Notes under the pieces: model-generated | What the model saw: the letters and a program-made list of their open reading frames with translations, nothing else | Told to the model about the DNA's origin: nothing | Database searches by the model: none | NCBI RefSeq assembly: GCF_016595465.1 | Contig: NZ_JAENIK010000001.1 | Coordinates: 62,001 to 126,000, forward strand | Direction: 5' to 3' | Source of the DNA: Luteolibacter yonseiensis | GTDB lineage: Bacteria > Verrucomicrobiota > Verrucomicrobiia > Verrucomicrobiales > Akkermansiaceae | DNA: 64,000 bases | Program-made: the position numbers and the translations under genes | Shown here: positions 61,736 to 64,000 of the stretch, one piece after another | Layout: every line of letters starts with the position of its first letter | Numbering within the stretch: the first letter of the stretch is position 1

Positions 61736-63177
61736 TTCACCTCCTCGAAGTCGGCGGGTTTCCAGGTTCCATCGAACGCGGCTTCTCCGGGTCCGTAGAT
61801 GCGGAAGTAGGCGAACCATCCCTTGCCGGGGATCGTCCTGATCCATACCTTGTCTTGTCCCTCCGGAGCCTGAGGTCCGAAATGAAGCTCCGTCACGCCG
61901 CTTTGCGGCTCGTCCTTGAGTTCGAAGAGGGACCGCAGGGCGGCTTTGCCCTGTTCCGTCGCGATCTGGCTGCGGGTCTCGGCATCATAGACCGTGACCG
62001 ACCAGAAAAGGTGCGCGGGCACCGGTTGCGGGACGGAGAGTTTGTAGGTTTTGCCACCCTCCAGAAATGCCCCGGTCCGGTCGCGCTGGGCCAGCCAGTA
62101 AAGCGAGCCGGCCTTCGTGTCCCGCCGGAACATGGCGGGCGAGGAGCCGATGGCCTGGAAGAACCACTTGTCCCTGGCATAGGTGTCCACGTGGTGGGTG
62201 GCGTTGAAATCGCCGTCCTCGAAACGGAGCGCGGCCCACTCCCATTTCCGGTCCGGCCAGACGATGCGGTCGGCGCGGCGGTCCGCGAAGGACTCCACGC
62301 GCATCTGCGCGTTCGCGGTCCGGGCGGCTTCCGTGAGGATGTCCTTCATCCGGGAGTCCGGTTCGAAGGGCCTGCCCTTTTCGATCCCCAGCGCGGCCAG
62401 CTCGCCATAGGCGTCACGATATCCGTCGAAGGGAGGCTCGCTCTGCACGACATCATTCAATGCCTGCCAATACTGGAAATTGGTTTCCCACGCGAGCGGG
62501 GTGGTGTCCTGGGGAATGGGCGTCAGGTCCTTCCAATCGGATTCACTCTTGTCCGGTTCTCCATCCAGCGGACGGACCTTGATCGTCTTGATGCGTTCGA
62601 CCGCCTCGGGGACGTTTCCACCCACGGGCAGGGAACGCACGCCGACCAGCATCCGGAACGTCGTGGAACGCGCGACCCGGTAGCCCGCGGGGTCCCCGCC
62701 CTTGTAGCCGGGAGGGAGGAAGACCACCTTGTCACCCTTGCCTGCCGAGGGGCCGGGCACGCCGAGATCCGCGACCCACCGCTGGTTGAGGTCCATCGCG
62801 ATGCAGATCAGCGGCCCGGCGGGCAACTCCACCACCATGGGGCCATCCGTGAGGTCGAGGAAAAGCGGCGCGTAAGGGGTGTCCGAGTTGAGCGTGTAGC
62901 CGACGTGCCTGGGCTGCGTGTCGAGCGTTCCCGAAGATTTGTTGGGGAAGATGCCGAGCTTCTCGTTGCCCTTGAGGATCGCGTAGCCGGACACCGTCGG
63001 GTAGAAGATCCGGTAGGCTTGGATGGCGCGGTTCAGGTCCAGGCTGTCGTAAGCCTTTCGGACCGTTTCCTGCGTCGGATAGCCGCCCTTGAATTCAAAG
63101 GTCTGGGCTCCGGAGGGTAGCGGAACGAGCAAGGCCGAGGCGGCGGAGAACGCGCCGAGGAAGGTTCTGGTTTTCAT
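61732..63177 (-). CDS. Secreted DUF1254/DUF1214 protein
   Basis: 481 residues. A signal peptide ends 'LPSGAQ'. DUF1254 covers about 60-180 ('VGYTLNSDTPYAPLFLDLTD', 'PMVVELPAGPLICIAMDLNQ'). DUF1214 is C-terminal ('LYWLAQRDRTGAFLEGGKTY', 'AHLFWSVTVYDAETRSQIA', 'WFAYFRIYGP'). The family is exported and of unknown function. Overlap with moxR by ATGA ties it to the Bat operon. A paralog lies 52 bp upstream. Confidence 0.9.
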   Translation of the reverse strand: MKTRTFLGAFSAASALLVPLPSGAQTFEFKGGYPTQETVRKAYDSLDLNRAIQAYRIFYPTVSGYAILKGNEKLGIFPNKSSGTLDTQPRHVGYTLNSDTPYAPLFLDLTDGPMVVELPAGPLICIAMDLNQRWVADLGVPGPSAGKGDKVVFLPPGYKGGDPAGYRVARSTTFRMLVGVRSLPVGGNVPEAVERIKTIKVRPLDGEPDKSESDWKDLTPIPQDTTPLAWETNFQYWQALNDVVQSEPPFDGYRDAYGELAALGIEKGRPFEPDSRMKDILTEAARTANAQMRVESFADRRADRIVWPDRKWEWAALRFEDGDFNATHHVDTYARDKWFFQAIGSSPAMFRRDTKAGSLYWLAQRDRTGAFLEGGKTYKLSVPQPVPAHLFWSVTVYDAETRSQIATEQGKAALRSLFELKDEPQSGVTELHFGPQAPEGQDKVWIRTIPGKGWFAYFRIYGPGEAAFDGTWKPADFEEVK

Positions 63178-63229
63178 GGATGTGTTGGATTTTGAAATGG
63201 AATCCCGGGAAAAAGCGGGCTCGGGGGTG

Positions 63230-64000
63230 TCATTTCACCTCCTCGATGTCCGGCAGTTTCCATTCCTTCGCGAACAGTTCCTTTTTCGGTCCGTAGAGGC
63301 GGAAGAGGACTTCGAACCGTCCCTTGGGATCGGTCGGCACCCAGTTGGATTCCTTGCCCGCCGGAGCCACCGGAGCGAAAAAGATGTCCACCGAGCCGTC
63401 GGCGTTTTTCGCCACCGCGCCATCGTTCGAAGCGAGGCTGGGACGGGACATCCCCTTGATGAGCGCATGGGTCGCACGGTCGTAGAGCGAGGCCGACCAA
63501 TATTGCTCGACCGGCGCATCCCCGGGAACGGTGAGGCGGTAGGTCCTGCCACCGTCGAGCGCCTTGCCCGCCTTGTCCGAAATATTGATCAGGTAGAACT
63601 GGCCTCCGCCGAAGACCTTCGGACTGAAGTAGGCCATGTGGTACATCACGGCGCGGCCATCCAGACCATACTCGTTCGGATTGGCGAAGTGGCTGCCCAG
63701 GCCGTCCACCGTTTCCCTCGGGACCGGCACCGACCAACGGGTTCCTTCGTAGAACGCGGGGGTGAAGCCGCCCTCATACTTCAGCCCGATCACCTCCCTG
63801 GCTTCCCGCACCGCTTCGGTGAGGATGCGTTTCGTGATTTCCGAAGGGTTGAACGCCTTGCCTTTTTCGATGCCGAGCGTGCGCAGCGAGTCGATCATCA
63901 CCTTGTCGCGTGTGAGCCACGGCTCGATCTGCACGAAGCGGTCGAGCAGTTCGAAAAAGGAGGCGTCGTAGGGGATCGTCGCATCGAAGGGCTTGTCGAA
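63230..64000 (-). CDS. DUF1254/DUF1214 protein, paralog (5' end outside window)
   Basis: The last 256 residues are seen; the frame is open to the right edge, starting 'FDKPFDATIPYD'. It contains the end of the DUF1254 region and the DUF1214 part ('YLINISDKAGKALDGGRTYR', 'VEQYWSASLYDRATHALIKG', 'FEVLFRLYGPKKELFAKEW'), ending 'LPDIEEVK' like the neighbour's 'PADFEEVK'. It is a tandem paralog of 61732-63177 and probably the preceding gene of the same operon. Confidence 0.9.
   Translation of the reverse strand, partial: FDKPFDATIPYDASFFELLDRFVQIEPWLTRDKVMIDSLRTLGIEKGKAFNPSEITKRILTEAVREAREVIGLKYEGGFTPAFYEGTRWSVPVPRETVDGLGSHFANPNEYGLDGRAVMYHMAYFSPKVFGGGQFYLINISDKAGKALDGGRTYRLTVPGDAPVEQYWSASLYDRATHALIKGMSRPSLASNDGAVAKNADGSVDIFFAPVAPAGKESNWVPTDPKGRFEVLFRLYGPKKELFAKEWKLPDIEEVK

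Noticed and set aside
61736..61846. N-terminal extension of MoxR
   Set aside because: It would overlap the DUF1254 gene by more than 100 bp, and MoxR homologues start near 'MSAREKILDLK'.

Overview
The window looks like a chromosomal piece of a high-GC Verrucomicrobiota bacterium, probably near Luteolibacter/Haloferula. This is inferred from family content: a giant protein with autotransporter-associated (PATR) repeats but no beta-barrel, secreted proteins with 'NxGQLK' repeats, TIGR03790, DUF2851, DUF1254 and DUF4381 families, a REP-associated tyrosine transposase, and many decayed palindromic repeats between genes. No rRNA gene or CRISPR array was seen. There is one tRNA (Asn).

Layout. 1-3.9 kb (minus): a secreted YadA-head-like repeat protein followed by a long secreted GQLK/Ig/Fn3/vWA protein that runs off the left edge. 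4.4-8.3 kb: a sialate O-acetylesterase, a lone haloperoxidase-like N-terminal domain, and a REP/RAYT element with long inverted arms. 8.4-10.7 kb (minus): a sulfur-uptake cluster (sulfate-binding lipoprotein, HTH-EIIA protein, YezD). 11-16 kb: a small zinc protein, tandem arrays and a 1428-residue PATR protein. 16-23 kb: small metabolic and membrane genes, including an old-yellow-enzyme gene diverging from its likely ArsR regulator across a palindromic operator, and an N-acetylglutamate synthase.

23.8-35.3 kb is the most unusual region and reads as AT-richer than its flanks. It starts at a beta-CASP RNase gene whose 3' end is duplicated 1573 bp downstream. It continues with a minus-strand operon: a small secreted protein, a head-repeat protein, a 1536-residue secreted GQLK protein with a nuclease-like C-terminal tip, a start/stop-overlapping gene that looks like an immunity gene, a second copy of that gene, and a further small gene. 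I read this as a polymorphic toxin-immunity locus. Its 'head-repeat protein then GQLK protein' order matches the first two genes of the window, which suggests a recurrent two-gene secreted cassette with exchangeable C-termini.

35.7-51.5 kb is mixed metabolism: NTF2-like proteins, a GspG-like pseudopilin, an acyl-carrier-protein/FAD-oxidoreductase pair, a PhnP-like hydrolase, TIGR03790, DUF2851, ThiS, a VOC protein, paired membrane-anchored paralogs, and a GT32-FkbM fusion. 52.3-54.1 kb holds tRNA-Asn followed by accessory-looking genes. 54.1-64 kb (minus) is one tightly overlapping operon: two DUF1254 proteins, MoxR, DUF58, DUF4381, BatA, BatB, a TPR protein, BatD and a lipase-like lipoprotein. 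It is the classical aerotolerance (Bat) module, joined here to DUF1254 proteins.
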